32,288 nucleotides of DNA from Cupriavidus lacunae (lineage in GTDB: Bacteria > Pseudomonadota > Gammaproteobacteria > Burkholderiales > Burkholderiaceae): positions 1 to 32,288 of the forward strand of contig NZ_QKWJ01000086.1 in assembly GCF_003353055.1 (NCBI RefSeq). The letters run 5' to 3'. The notes below the pieces were generated by a model. The model was not told the origin of the DNA, did no database searches, and saw only the letters and a list, made by a program, of their open reading frames with translations. Made by a program: the position numbers and the translations under genes. Below are positions 23,223 to 32,048 of this stretch, piece after piece. Position 1 is the first letter of the stretch. Each line of letters starts with the position of its first letter.

Positions 23223-26200
23223 CTTGGGTCTCCTATGTTCAAGGGCAGATTGCGGCCGCCGTCACGCGGAATACAGACCACCACCACATGCGGCTTGCCG
23301 TCGTCCACCAGAGGAATTGCCGGTTCCTGCCGTTCGGTGCCATCGATGGTCAGTCCCGGGCGGCCGTCGGTGCCGTTCGGAAGGACGGTGATGCGATAAG
23401 GTGTCTCGCCAAAACGGTAGTCCACTTCGAACGAGGTCCATGCAGCCGGTACGCATGGCGTCACATGCAGATGGCCGGAAACGAGTCGCAGGCCCAGAAG
23501 CGATTCCACGATGAACTGATACATCCACCCGGCCGCACCCGTGTACCACGTCCAGCCTCCGCGGCCATCGTGCGGCGCGCAGGCATAAACGTCAGACGCG
23601 AGCACGTAGGGCTCTGTCCGATAAATCGCGATGGCACCGGCCGAGGCGGCGTGACGGATCGGATTGAGCATTTCGCAAAGCTGCCAGGCCCGGCCGGCAT
23701 CGCCCAGCGCAGCGAATGCCATGGCAACCCAGACCGCCGCATGGGTGTACTGCCCGCCGTTCTCGCGAACGCCGCGCGGGTAGCCCTGGATGTAGCCCGG
23801 ATTGGGCGCGAAGCGCTCAAAGGCAGGGGCCAGCAGCTCGATCAGCCCCGCATCGCGCCGCACCAGGTGCCGGTCGACGGCATCCATCGCCTGGCGGGCG
23901 CGGTGCGGGTCGGCGGCCCCGGACAGCACTGCCCAGCTCTGCGGGATCGAATCGATGCGGCATTCCGTGTTTTCCGCCGACCCCAGCGGCGAGCCGTCGT
24001 CGAACCAGGCGCGCCGATACCAGTCGCCGTCCCAGGCACAGCGCTCGATGGCACCGCTCAGGCGGGTGGATTCGTCAAGGCAGCGGCGGGAGAACGCGGG
24101 GTCATCGTGCCGCAGCGCGAGCTCGCTGAAGCGCGTCAGCACCGCGCACAGGAAGAAGCCCAGCCAGACGCTCTCGCCCTTGCCGCCCACGCCGACGAGG
24201 TTCATGCCATCGTTCCAGTCCCCGGCGCCCATCAGCGGCAGGCCGTGCGCGCCGAAGCGCAGGCCATGCTCGATGGACCGCACGCAGTGCTGGTACAGGC
24301 TGCCTGCTTCCCCCGCTTGCCGCGGCAGCTCGTAGCTGGAATCCTGGCCGTCCTTCAGTGCGCTGCCCTCGAGAAATGAAATGGATTCGTCGAGCACGCC
24401 AGCGTCGCCGGTAGCCTCCACGTAGCGACATGTCGCCAACGGCAGCCACAGGTAGTCATCCGAGCAGCGCGTGCGTATTCCGCGTCCCGTCGGCGGGTGC
24501 CACCAGTGCTGGACATCCCCCTCGGGGAACTGGCGTAAGGCGCTGCGCAACAGGTGTTCGCGCAGCAGGTCGGGCCGGGTGTGGACCAGGGCCATCGCGT
24601 CCTGCAACTGGTCCCGGAAGCCAAAGGCCCCGCTAGACTGATAGAACGCGGTACGCCCCCATAGCCGGCTGGCCAGGACCTGGTACATCAGCCAGCCGTT
24701 GGTGAGCACATCGAGCGCCCGGTCCGGGGTTCGGACTTGTACGGCGCCAAGTGTATGCCTCCAGTGGCGCCTGGCCGCGGCCAGTGCGCGGCGCGCTTGC
24801 GGGGCGCCGCGCAGGCGCGCGATCAGCGCGAGGGCATCACCGGTATCTCGCCCGGCGCCGAGGCGGAAGACAACCTGGTGAGCCTGCCCGTGGGCCAGCC
24901 CGAACCCGATGCGGATCGCGGCGCAAGGGTCGAGCCCTGCACCCAACGCGCCAGAGAGCGTCGGTTCGGACATCGCCGCGGGATGTCGCAGCGATCCGTT
25001 GCGGCCAAGAAAGGCCCTGCGGTCGCCGCAGAAGGACCGTTCTTCGATGCCGTCGGCATCGAAGAAGGCCGTGCGTCCGGCAAAGTCCGTGTTGTAGGCA
25101 TTGCGGGCCAGCAGCGCTCCGCCGTCAGGTGCGAGGCTGGTGACGACGTGCATGCGTGTTTTCTCGCGTAGATCACCGAGCACCCATTCCAGGTAGCCGG
25201 TGACGGAGAGGCGGCGCGCCCGACCCGACCGATTGCGCACTGTCAGGCAAGCGAACTTGACCGGTGCGTCATGCGCAACGAAGACACACAGCTCGGATTC
25301 GATGCCGTGCTCGCTGTGGCTGAAGACGCTGTAGCCCATGCCGTGCCGCGTTTCATATGGCGTTTCACCGCCGCCCGGCAGCAGCGTGGCAGACCAGAAG
25401 CGGCCGTTTTCCTCGTCGCGCAGGTAATAAGCCTCGGTATTAGCGTCACCCACCGGGTCGTTCGACCATGGCGTGAGGCGAAACTCCTGTGCGTTCTCGC
25501 ACCAGGTGGTGGCGCTTCCACTTTCCGTGACCAGACTGCCAAACGTCGGGTTCGCCAACACGTTGACCCATGGCATGGGCGTGGGGCTCGCGCTGTCCAC
25601 CGTGATCGCATACTCGCGCCCGTTGCGGGTGAAGCCGCCCAGCCCGTTGGCGAAGAGCCGCCCGTCGCGGAAGTGTGGGCTTTGCCATGGTGGCTTGTTG
25701 CGAGCGCTGGCCGTGGGGCCGGCTTCGCGGCCTGAACTTGTTGCCAAGGCGGCTTTGTGCGCCGGGGCGGAGGCCTCGACTTGCGCGATCCGACCGGCCC
25801 AGGCGCCGTCGTTCGCGTCACTATCGTCGATTACGACACGGGCGACCGTTTGCAGCAGAATCATGTGTTCATCGTCGATCGCCCCGGACGGCAGCACGAA
25901 GATGCCGCCGGGCTGGCCGAGTGCGTCGGGGCCACCGTGGGCACGGGCAATCGCCGCAATCTGCTGCAGCAAAGGCGCGCGACCATCACGGTCCTCGCCG
26001 ACGATGACGAGGTCGGTCGCCAGGCCGTGAAGCCGCCAGTAGCTATGCGCATCGACAAGCCTGCGCGCCAGCGCGAGGTCCCGAAGGTCCGGCAGCCGCA
26101 GCAGCAAGACCGGCAGGTCGCCGGAGATCGCATAGCCCCACAGGTCGGACTGGCCCAGGCGGTTGCTGGCGAGGATGTCCGGCGCGGCGCGCAGCGAGCC

Positions 26201-27241
26201 ATCGGCGTAGATCAGTGATGCGGCCAGGCGCAGGTGGAAGCGGGCGTCGGTTTCGCTGGCATGGAGCCGGTTCAGGATATCGCGGCTATAGCTTGGGGCC
26301 GCGGCGAGGGCTGCGTCCCCGAACTGCGGCTCCCGGCCTCTGGCGAGCAGCGCCATGCATGCCTGGCGAGTTGCCGCGACACCGCTGATCAGATCGACGA
26401 CGATGGTCTCCCCTGGACCCGGAGCGATCCGGCAGCGTATTGCGGCGACCGGGTCAAGCACGGGCCCGGCGCTGCCGGATAACGGTGCATTCCCATGCAT
26501 CGCAACAGGATTCGCGGCGTCGCGGGTGCGCCCGATGAAACGCGCGCGATCGGTTTCATAGCTGAGGTGGTCCAGGGTCGCCGGGCTCGCTGCGCAGGTG
26601 AGCAGGTGGAACATCCAGGGCGTCGGTTCGTGCGGCGTGCGTTGCCGCCGGGTACACAGGATCGCCTGATGTCCGGTGTCGATTTCCGTTTCGATGAACA
26701 GCTTGTTGAAGGCGGGATGATCCGCGTCTTCCGCTGAGGCGGTCAGCGCGATCTCGGCATAGCTGGTCAGATCGAGTTCTCTGCGGGCAGGCCCGTGGTT
26801 GGTGACGTGAAGCCGGCGCACCTCCAAGTCGTACTGCGGTGAGACGGCGATTTCAGTCGTTGTCCCGATGTCGCCGTCGCGGCGATGGAAGATCGCGCGG
26901 CCCTCGGGGAAGGTGGCGTTCCAGGTGTCCGCCTGTCCCGGAGTGGGCTGATATGTGGAAGACCAGAAATGCCCGCTGGCCAGGTCGCGCACGTAGCAGA
27001 AGCTGCCTCGGTTGTCACAGGTTGGATCGTCGCGCCAACGGGTCAGCGCGAAACTGTTCCAGCGGCTGTAGCCGCCGCCTGCGCTGCTGACCATCACGTG
27101 ATACGTGCCGTTGGACAGCAGCTGCACGGCAGGGGCCGGCGTGTCCGGCTCGTCAAAGCTGCGGCACTTGGTCAGCGGAACGGGGGCTACCGGGGCCGCA
27201 GCATCGGAATACGGAGGTCCGTCATCTACCTGGTTGGTCAT
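23207..27241 (-). CDS. GH94 family protein, NdvB-like C-terminal half (predicted glucan phosphorylase)
   Basis: A 1344-aa protein, formerly called glycosyltransferase family 36. It has two tandem beta-sandwich regions (first: LLSNG and GGGYSRW at residues 41-61; second from about 517, GRLFANGLGG) and an (alpha/alpha)6 barrel holding MGAGDWNDGMN at 1004-1014, the motif bearing the general acid Asp. Similarity is closest to the C-terminal half of cyclic beta-1,2-glucan synthase, which controls chain length by phosphorolysis; other GH94 members degrade beta-1,2-oligoglucans to glucose-1-phosphate. No signal peptide or GT84 domain is present, so a cytoplasmic phosphorylase is the simplest reading. 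Start ATG 27241 is preferred over 27286; neither has a strong ribosome site. It overlaps gnd downstream by 16 bases. Confidence 0.92.
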   Translation of the reverse strand: MTNQVDDGPPYSDAAAPVAPVPLTKCRSFDEPDTPAPAVQLLSNGTYHVMVSSAGGGYSRWNSFALTRWRDDPTCDNRGSFCYVRDLASGHFWSSTYQPTPGQADTWNATFPEGRAIFHRRDGDIGTTTEIAVSPQYDLEVRRLHVTNHGPARRELDLTSYAEIALTASAEDADHPAFNKLFIETEIDTGHQAILCTRRQRTPHEPTPWMFHLLTCAASPATLDHLSYETDRARFIGRTRDAANPVAMHGNAPLSGSAGPVLDPVAAIRCRIAPGPGETIVVDLISGVAATRQACMALLARGREPQFGDAALAAAPSYSRDILNRLHASETDARFHLRLAASLIYADGSLRAAPDILASNRLGQSDLWGYAISGDLPVLLLRLPDLRDLALARRLVDAHSYWRLHGLATDLVIVGEDRDGRAPLLQQIAAIARAHGGPDALGQPGGIFVLPSGAIDDEHMILLQTVARVVIDDSDANDGAWAGRIAQVEASAPAHKAALATSSGREAGPTASARNKPPWQSPHFRDGRLFANGLGGFTRNGREYAITVDSASPTPMPWVNVLANPTFGSLVTESGSATTWCENAQEFRLTPWSNDPVGDANTEAYYLRDEENGRFWSATLLPGGGETPYETRHGMGYSVFSHSEHGIESELCVFVAHDAPVKFACLTVRNRSGRARRLSVTGYLEWVLGDLREKTRMHVVTSLAPDGGALLARNAYNTDFAGRTAFFDADGIEERSFCGDRRAFLGRNGSLRHPAAMSEPTLSGALGAGLDPCAAIRIGFGLAHGQAHQVVFRLGAGRDTGDALALIARLRGAPQARRALAAARRHWRHTLGAVQVRTPDRALDVLTNGWLMYQVLASRLWGRTAFYQSSGAFGFRDQLQDAMALVHTRPDLLREHLLRSALRQFPEGDVQHWWHPPTGRGIRTRCSDDYLWLPLATCRYVEATGDAGVLDESISFLEGSALKDGQDSSYELPRQAGEAGSLYQHCVRSIEHGLRFGAHGLPLMGAGDWNDGMNLVGVGGKGESVWLGFFLCAVLTRFSELALRHDDPAFSRRCLDESTRLSGAIERCAWDGDWYRRAWFDDGSPLGSAENTECRIDSIPQSWAVLSGAADPHRARQAMDAVDRHLVRRDAGLIELLAPAFERFAPNPGYIQGYPRGVRENGGQYTHAAVWVAMAFAALGDAGRAWQLCEMLNPIRHAASAGAIAIYRTEPYVLASDVYACAPHDGRGGWTWYTGAAGWMYQFIVESLLGLRLVSGHLHVTPCVPAAWTSFEVDYRFGETPYRITVLPNGTDGRPGLTIDGTERQEPAIPLVDDGKPHVVVVCIPRDGGRNLPLNIGDPRCSSA

Positions 27242-27416
27242 GGAGATGCGCCCCGTTGTTTGACCCGGACGCGTGGCAGACAGCATGTAGTGGGCAGGTT
27301 AGTGCAAGGGACGAAGCGTTTCGGTCCGCTAACGTACCCTTGCAAAAGGGGCTGTTAGAAAGCGGTCGGAAAGATGCAGGAAAGCGGCCAGAGCGATGCG
27401 TGGGCCCGGTGCCGCA

Positions 27417-28775
27417 TCAGTCCAGCCATCCTCCGCTGAAGGCCGCGCGACGCAATCCGGCCTTGATATAGGGGCATTGCCGCATGAGGGCCCAAATCCG
27501 GCCGCTCTGGTAGTTTTCGATCATGATGATCGTCGGGCCCTCATTGATGCCGAAGTGATATTCCGACACCCATCCCGCCGCGCGGGCGGGCTCGCAGGGA
27601 AAAGTTGGATTGAACGACGCCTTGAAGCCATAGGGATTGGCTTCACAGAGCCGGAGTCGGTTGAAGTGCGCGATTGTCGGCAACACAATGTCGGGGGCAA
27701 AGGGTAGCGAGGCCACAACGGCCCACGGCGCGAGAGTGCCGTCGTCCGGCCCGTAGGGAACGCCGCGCGCGATGTAGTCGAAGAAGGTGCGTCTCACGCC
27801 ATTGACCGTCCGGGTCACTGTGCCAGGGCCGTCGCTGGCGGTCGTGCCCCAGCAGAACTCTCCGTATTGCTCAAAATCCAGGGGATTGCGGATCGCGTAC
27901 TGCTGCTGCACCAGGGTCGCACGGCGGCTGTTCTCGAAGTAGTCGCATTGATGCTGCTGCATGAACGGATCGCGGATGCCGCGAAAGTCCACCCATGCCT
28001 GGGATAGCTGATGGGTGAACAGGGGGCCGGCATACAGATACTCGATGCCATAGACCGCCTTCCAGCAATAGCTCGCGGCCCAGGCCAGATAGCTGTGCGC
28101 CGGGATGGGAAACGTCGGGGAGCCGAGCGCGAGGATGTACAGGATCAGTGCCTCGTCATAGCCTTCCCAGTGCCACTTCAGGAATCCGTGTTCGGGCGTC
28201 CAGCCGTGGCACAAGAGCGGATTGGCTCTGAGCATCCAGTGCCAGTCCACCCGTCTATAAAGCATGTCGGCCAGCCGCCTGATCTCGGCCTCGCCGGCGG
28301 TTTCCTCCTGGAAGAACGCAGCCGCTGTCAGGATGCCCGCCATCAGGATTGCGGTGTCCACACTTGACAACTCGCAGAGCCACGCCCGACGGCCGGACGT
28401 CATGCTCAGAAAATGGTAGTAAAAACCCTTGTAGCCGCTGGCATTGGGCGCGGTGCTCTGCTCGCAGCATGCCAGGAAGCGCAACGTTGCCAGCGTGCGC
28501 TGCGCAGCGTGGTTGCGCGACATGAAATGGTGGTCGACGCCGATCGGGTAGACCGTGAGCGCCATGCCGATGGCCGCTATGCTGGCTGGCCACTCGAGGC
28601 GTGTCTTGTCGAACACCAGGCCGTTTGCCGGGTTCGCCTCGTTCACGAAGTAGGCAAACGAATCCCGCTGCAACCCCTGCAGCATTTCAACTTCCGCGAT
28701 CGACCTGGCGACTCTGGCATTTGTCACGGCCGGCACTACTCCAATCCGGGCTTTGGGGGACGAGGCGGCATGCAT
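27417..28775 (-). CDS. PF10091 glycoamylase / GH144-like beta-1,2-glucanase candidate
   Basis: A 452-aa protein of the PF10091 family, an (alpha/alpha)6 barrel. Signature segments: LQRDSFAYFVNEANPANGLV at 36-54, GFYYHFLS and CELSSVDTAILMAG at about 117-148, and WEGYDEALILYILALGSPT at 203-221. Family members classified as GH144 are endo-beta-1,2-glucanases, and the same domain precedes GH94 inside NdvB. There is no signal peptide, unlike periplasmic GH144 enzymes, so it may act in the cytoplasm or on imported oligosaccharide. The start is uncertain: ATG 28775 has no good ribosome site, and ATG at codon 31 has GGAAG. It is first in the run and 175 bases upstream of GH94, with no gene between. 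Confidence 0.85.
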   Translation of the reverse strand: MHAASSPKARIGVVPAVTNARVARSIAEVEMLQGLQRDSFAYFVNEANPANGLVFDKTRLEWPASIAAIGMALTVYPIGVDHHFMSRNHAAQRTLATLRFLACCEQSTAPNASGYKGFYYHFLSMTSGRRAWLCELSSVDTAILMAGILTAAAFFQEETAGEAEIRRLADMLYRRVDWHWMLRANPLLCHGWTPEHGFLKWHWEGYDEALILYILALGSPTFPIPAHSYLAWAASYCWKAVYGIEYLYAGPLFTHQLSQAWVDFRGIRDPFMQQHQCDYFENSRRATLVQQQYAIRNPLDFEQYGEFCWGTTASDGPGTVTRTVNGVRRTFFDYIARGVPYGPDDGTLAPWAVVASLPFAPDIVLPTIAHFNRLRLCEANPYGFKASFNPTFPCEPARAAGWVSEYHFGINEGPTIIMIENYQSGRIWALMRQCPYIKAGLRRAAFSGGWLD

Positions 28776-28813
28776 TAGAGGCTAACCGTGCGGCCTTGTA
28801 TTGCCGCAATTTG

Positions 28814-28830
28814 CACGAAGGACGTTCGTG
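28814..28830. promoter_or_regulatory. Inverted repeat in the promoter region of the glucan operon
   Basis: CACGAA (28814-28819) and TTCGTG (28825-28830) pair around GGACG, 39 bases upstream of the first glucan gene. A dyad here could be the site of a sugar-responsive repressor, but no regulator gene is in the window. Bases 28831-29031 show nothing else I can identify. Confidence 0.3.
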
Positions 28831-29031
28831 TTTCGTTGTGTATAACTTGTCCCGGCAAACTGTGCCGTCCGCAGGCGTACAGTCCGCAGAATTTTTTTCT
28901 CGGATCATCATCTTGCCGCGCCCGGGGAGCAGGCGTCGGCCGGCACGCGCGACGAAGGCTATTCATCGGATTGTCCGTCGTCGTACCGACAGAAAAGATT
29001 CCCGCAACTAGTCTTTGATTGTGACAAGCAG

Positions 29032-29238
29032 ATGCGTGTCAGGTCTCATCAAGGAGCCGTCACGAACCAAGCACAAATGCAGATCCGCCTCGAACGGGCA
29101 AAGAATAGGGTGAGGGAGATCATCGCCGCAGATTTGGACGGCGCGACGGTGGATTCGAATGGTAAGCCCAAGCAAGCCATCGTCAGCATGCTCGTCGCGC
29201 ATGATGATGCAAAGGAGAAAGCTGCGGCGCTGCCATAG
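29032..29238 (+). CDS. Small hypothetical protein (68 aa), uncertain
   Basis: A 68-codon frame gives a charged, mostly helical product with no signal peptide (MRVRSHQGAVTN... ending AHDDAKEKAAALP). I recognise no family. A good AAGGAG (29050-29055) lies inside the frame but the next ATG, 29077, is 21 bases away, so the start is unclear. Third positions are moderately G/C-rich. It stands alone between the glucan operon promoter region and degenerate sequence. Confidence 0.35.
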   Translation: MRVRSHQGAVTNQAQMQIRLERAKNRVREIIAADLDGATVDSNGKPKQAIVSMLVAHDDAKEKAAALP

Positions 29239-29400
29239 CACATTCGTGCTGGCCTTTGAGCGGCTTGCGGGGATGCGGGCCGGCGGCGTGGACTACTGAG
29301 CGGGGAGGTCGGGAGCAGGGGGCGTTATGGAGAAGGCGCAATGCGGCGGCAAACCTTCTGGGAATGATTTTCCGATATTGCGTCATCGAACCGCTTCCGG

Positions 29401-29718
29401 TGCGCATGGCCAGACCAGCGCCCCGGCGCACGGGGCAGCGAGGTCAGGGGAGACGCTTGTGCGTCCGGCCTGGCGCCGTGCGTTTCTCCGGATCCCGGCT
29501 ATCACCTGATCGGGCCGGGCCGCTGCGCGCTCGAACGTGCCATCGGGTTTCGCGCCCCGCCCCGCTTGTGGATCAGCCGCTACCTGGGCCTTGGCGGCTA
29601 TGTCGGCGCGCTCGTGCTCGTCACGGCCGGCCTGCTGGCGCTCGCGCTATGGATCTTGCAGGCTGCCAGTCTGGAATGCGGCGAACGAAGATATGTCCGA
29701 GTGGGACGCCGGGCGTAG
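29401..29718 (+). pseudogene. Degenerate gene with C-terminal membrane helix
   Basis: In the frame ending with TAG at 29716 the sequence reads like protein: a PDPGYHLIGPGRCALERAIG segment, then WISRYLGLGGYVGAL, then a hydrophobic helix of about 20 residues (LVLVTAGLLALALWIL). This frame has no ATG, GTG or ribosome site at its start and is closed upstream by TGA at 29365, while another frame contains protein-like sequence before it. I read it as a frame-broken gene of unknown family. The stretch before it (29239-29400) holds nothing recognisable. Confidence 0.35.
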
Positions 29719-30045
29719 TTGCACGTCATCAGCAATGAGATGACTCCTTGCTCTCTTGAGGCTGCGAGACACCTGCGCCATGTGACGAACAGCGTACGAC
29801 TCACATGACCCAGCGTGCCGAGGTGTTCTTTTCCGAACTATATTTGATCCAGGCGACTAGCCTCTTGAAGATTGATGTAACTTGAGAGCGTCATGCCTTA
29901 CTCAAATCATCTGGCAAGCCGGATTGAATGTCGGCGGTAGTGTGTGCTCGGAAAGTCCTGCGAAGGTTACTGGTGTGTCCCGTCACCGCATGCTGCCGAG
30001 GGGTATCCGGCGACGGATTGTCATGAGCGCGAAGAGGAGTTGACC
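29719..30045. other. 327-base stretch without a gene, upstream of csbD
   Basis: No ORF of note on either strand. It should contain the promoter of the CsbD-DUF883 pair. The ribosome site GAGGAG is at 30034-30039. I see no convincing operator or sigma-factor box. Confidence 0.45.
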
Positions 30046-30249
30046 ATGAATTGGGATCAAATCCAAGGCAAGTGGGAGCAAGCGAAGGGGAAGGTAAAGG
30101 AACAGTGGGGGAAGCTGAGCGACGATGACCTTACTCAGATCGAGGGCAAACGCGAACAGCTCGCCGGGAAAATCCAGGAGCGCTACGGCTATACAAAGGA
30201 GCAAACAGAGGAAGAGCTAAAAGCATGGGAGCGTGACACTAAATGGTAA
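30046..30249 (+). CDS. CsbD family stress protein
   Basis: A 67-aa, highly charged, helical protein matching CsbD: MNWDQIQGKWEQAKGKVKE, WGKLSDDDL, then IEGKREQLAGKIQERYGY and ending EELKAWERDTKW. Relatives include B. subtilis CsbD (sigma-B controlled) and E. coli YjbJ, both induced by stress; the molecular function is not known. GAGGAG precedes ATG 30046 by six bases; the upstream in-frame ORF to 29944 is not family-like. The stop lies inside the next gene's start region (7-base overlap), so the pair is translationally coupled. Confidence 0.93.
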   Translation: MNWDQIQGKWEQAKGKVKEQWGKLSDDDLTQIEGKREQLAGKIQERYGYTKEQTEEELKAWERDTKW

Positions 30250-30566
30250 ACGGGCTCAACTCCGCTCGCGAGAGGAGGGCGCTAGCCGCCGAGGAAGCTA
30301 GGGCGCTGATCGCCCACCTGGGGCTTATTCTCGACGAGCTCGCATTTGACGGCAACCGTCCCCCCCGAAGCGCCAGCGCGTTAATTCGCCGCCTTCGCAA
30401 AATGTACCTGGATGGCGCGCACCATGTCTGTGAGCGCGCTTGTCATATGGTGCAAGGCGTCCAACAAGGCGTGGTCAACTCGCCGATGAAGGCCGTCGGA
30501 ATTGCCTTCGCCACCGGCGCGCTAGTCGCGTTCTTTTTCGCAAGAAACAGCCGCCGAAGTGAGTGA
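30243..30566 (+). CDS. DUF883 (ElaB/YqjD-like) membrane-anchored protein
   Basis: A 107-aa protein: a charged helical N-terminal part (about residues 7-70) and one C-terminal membrane helix, PMKAVGIAFATGALVAFFFA, followed by a basic RNSRRSE tail. This is the layout of the DUF883 family; E. coli YqjD is a tail-anchored protein that binds ribosomes in stationary phase. The start ATG overlaps the csbD stop region, with no ribosome site of its own, so it is probably made by reinitiation. The Cys pair in the middle (HHVCERACHM) is unusual. An imperfect inverted repeat at about 30599-30647 may end the transcript. Confidence 0.8.
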   Translation: MVNGLNSARERRALAAEEARALIAHLGLILDELAFDGNRPPRSASALIRRLRKMYLDGAHHVCERACHMVQGVQQGVVNSPMKAVGIAFATGALVAFFFARNSRRSE

Positions 30567-30699
30567 GCCAATGCATCCGGCATTGAGCGGGCGGGAACTT
30601 CGTTGACCATATTGCCGGCCCAGCCGTCGGTGGTAGCGAAGTGGCTTGGAGAGGCGTTCGCAAAATCCGGAAGAGAAGGGGCAAGCCACGGAATCCCTG

Positions 30700-31005
30700 C
30701 CTTCTGCGGGACGCCAACTCAAGCATGAAGATATTGGCTGCTTGCCAGTGTGCCAAGGAAGACGAGTCTTACCGATCGTGATATTGCGATGGGTGGCGTC
30801 GCGGACGGTCGGAACGTGAGCCAGATGACTGTCGGCGAGGCAATGTCAGCAGAGGTTCTATATTGTTTCGGTGATGATTCAGTCGAAAAAGCAGCGACGC
30901 TCATGAACGAGAGGCATGTATGTACATCGACTGGCGGTCCTGGACCGCAACACGCAGGATCTGATTGGGCTGATTTCCCCGCTTGCGAAAGCTGCACTTC
31001 GCTGA
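30700..31005 (+). pseudogene. Frameshifted CBS-domain protein gene
   Basis: Three frames must be joined to read a CBS protein: QLKHEDIGCLPVCQGRRVL in one, then TDRDIAMGGVADGRNVSQMT up to MNERHV in the next, then HRLAVLDRNTQDLIGLIS to a TGA at 31003 in a third. TDRDI and RRLxVLD-type motifs are hallmarks of bacterial CBS pairs. The second break is explained by a 4-base duplication: CATGTA-TGTA-CATCG around 30915-30925. The first ~30-40 codons are missing. The gene is dead. CBS proteins bind adenosine nucleotides and are common in stress clusters. After it, 31006-31106 keeps an open frame (KIKELLFDILDHGVARF) that may be part of another decayed gene. Confidence 0.72.
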
Positions 31006-31159
31006 GTGCTGAACAAATATTCACGAAAATCAAAGAGTTGCTGTTCGATATTCTTGACCATGGCGTCGCGCGCTTCGTAGAAAACCCATGTGAAATTGGC
31101 AACTGATGTGTTTCGCTGTGCCGCCCTGCTTTTTGGAGCTTGGTCCGCGTCATGTACCG

Positions 31160-31375
31160 GGTGGCGGTGCAGATCACCGTGAGCGACTTGCAAGCGGCGA
31201 TCGAAGCCGTATGCGAAAGTGGTGCCCTATGTGAGGGCGCGATCCTACTACCCGGGTGACCTTCTTTGATGGGCGCGCGCGCAGTACGAGCTCAACTACT
31301 ACGTCGGTATCGCGCGCGAACTTAAGCGCGCCGGCGTGCACGTGCTCGCGCTAGGGCGCCGCGGGGGGCTCCCGG
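31160..31375 (+). pseudogene. pyc: Fragment of pyruvate carboxylase (carboxyltransferase domain)
   Basis: One frame reads DLQAAIEAVCESGALCEGAI and then, after a frameshift and stop, another reads YELNYYVGIARELKRAGVHV followed by LAL. Together these match the carboxyltransferase (HMGL-like) region of pyruvate carboxylase, which normally has CEGAICYTGD and KYDLNYYV...LARELE-x-AGAHILAIKDMAG. The fragment stops where KDMAG should start, next to the truncated end of the DUF6675-like gene on the other strand. It is short (about 65 codons). The identification rests on motif memory. Confidence 0.55.
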
Positions 31376-32048
31376 TCCGTTCGAATGCCTGCCGATAGAA
31401 GGTCCAGACGTCCGAGCGCCGCTCGATGAATTCGACGGTCTGCGGCATGCCAGGCTCGAACAGAGTTGTCGCGAACGCGCGTACCGGCGAAGCATTTTCC
31501 CTGGCCAGCACCACGCGATGCTCATCTCGCTCAAGAACGCGCAGACGATAGACAACGGAGCCGGTGCGGTTGTCGTTGATCCAATAGTAGTGCTGGCTGC
31601 CCCGTGTCAGTTCGGACGCCACAAAATTACGACGCCGGGATTTCGGGTCACTGTCGGAAAGCGCTGCAGCGTCGAGCGCTAGCGGGCGCCATGCATGCTC
31701 AGTCGTCGACCAGTAGCGCGCGTCGCGAAGCGCGGAAATCGCTCCTGCGCGCGCCAGGAGCGATTGTAAATCGCCCTCGAACCGAAAGCTTGCGGCGATC
31801 GCGACAACGAGTCTGGAGCCCGACGAAGCCGACCATCCCGTGCAAGCGGGCGGGATCCAGTGGATCCTATCGATCTCTGCCGCTCGCCAACTCGCAATCG
31901 CCGGCGATTCCTCGGGAGTGGGGAAAACCGGTGATACGTCCGCCCCACAGGGCGGAACGGGACCCGGATCGTGAGCCGCCGTGGAGAGAACTGGCAAGAC
32001 GACGAAGGCAATGGCCGCCAGCGCGGCTTGCCCGGGCTTCAAAGGCAT
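31299..32048 (-). pseudogene. DUF6675-like exported protein, 3' end lost
   Basis: The frame from ATG 32048 begins with a signal peptide (MPLKPGQAALAAIAFVVLPV, cut near STAA). The core has LARAGAISALRDARYWSTTE, DPKSRRRNFVASEL, then VVYRLRVLERDEHRVVLARE and ATTLFEPGMPQTVEFIERR, matching a family I know as DUF6675 (function unknown). Normal relatives continue after the WTFY-type segment with a Y-x-NRAVA stretch; here that part is replaced, after about residue 223, by a tail read from the antisense of the pyruvate carboxylase fragment. So the gene is truncated by a rearrangement near 31375. No clear ribosome site; the longer ORF to 32183 runs into the insertion-sequence end. Confidence 0.6.

Noticed and set aside
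23036..24379. 447-codon plus-strand ORF
   Set aside because: Antisense to gnd and GH94; Arg/Pro/Ala-rich composition typical of a shadow frame.
29256..29738. 160-codon plus-strand ORF
   Set aside because: Frame-mixed with the better-looking frame ending at 29718; Arg-rich and not family-like.
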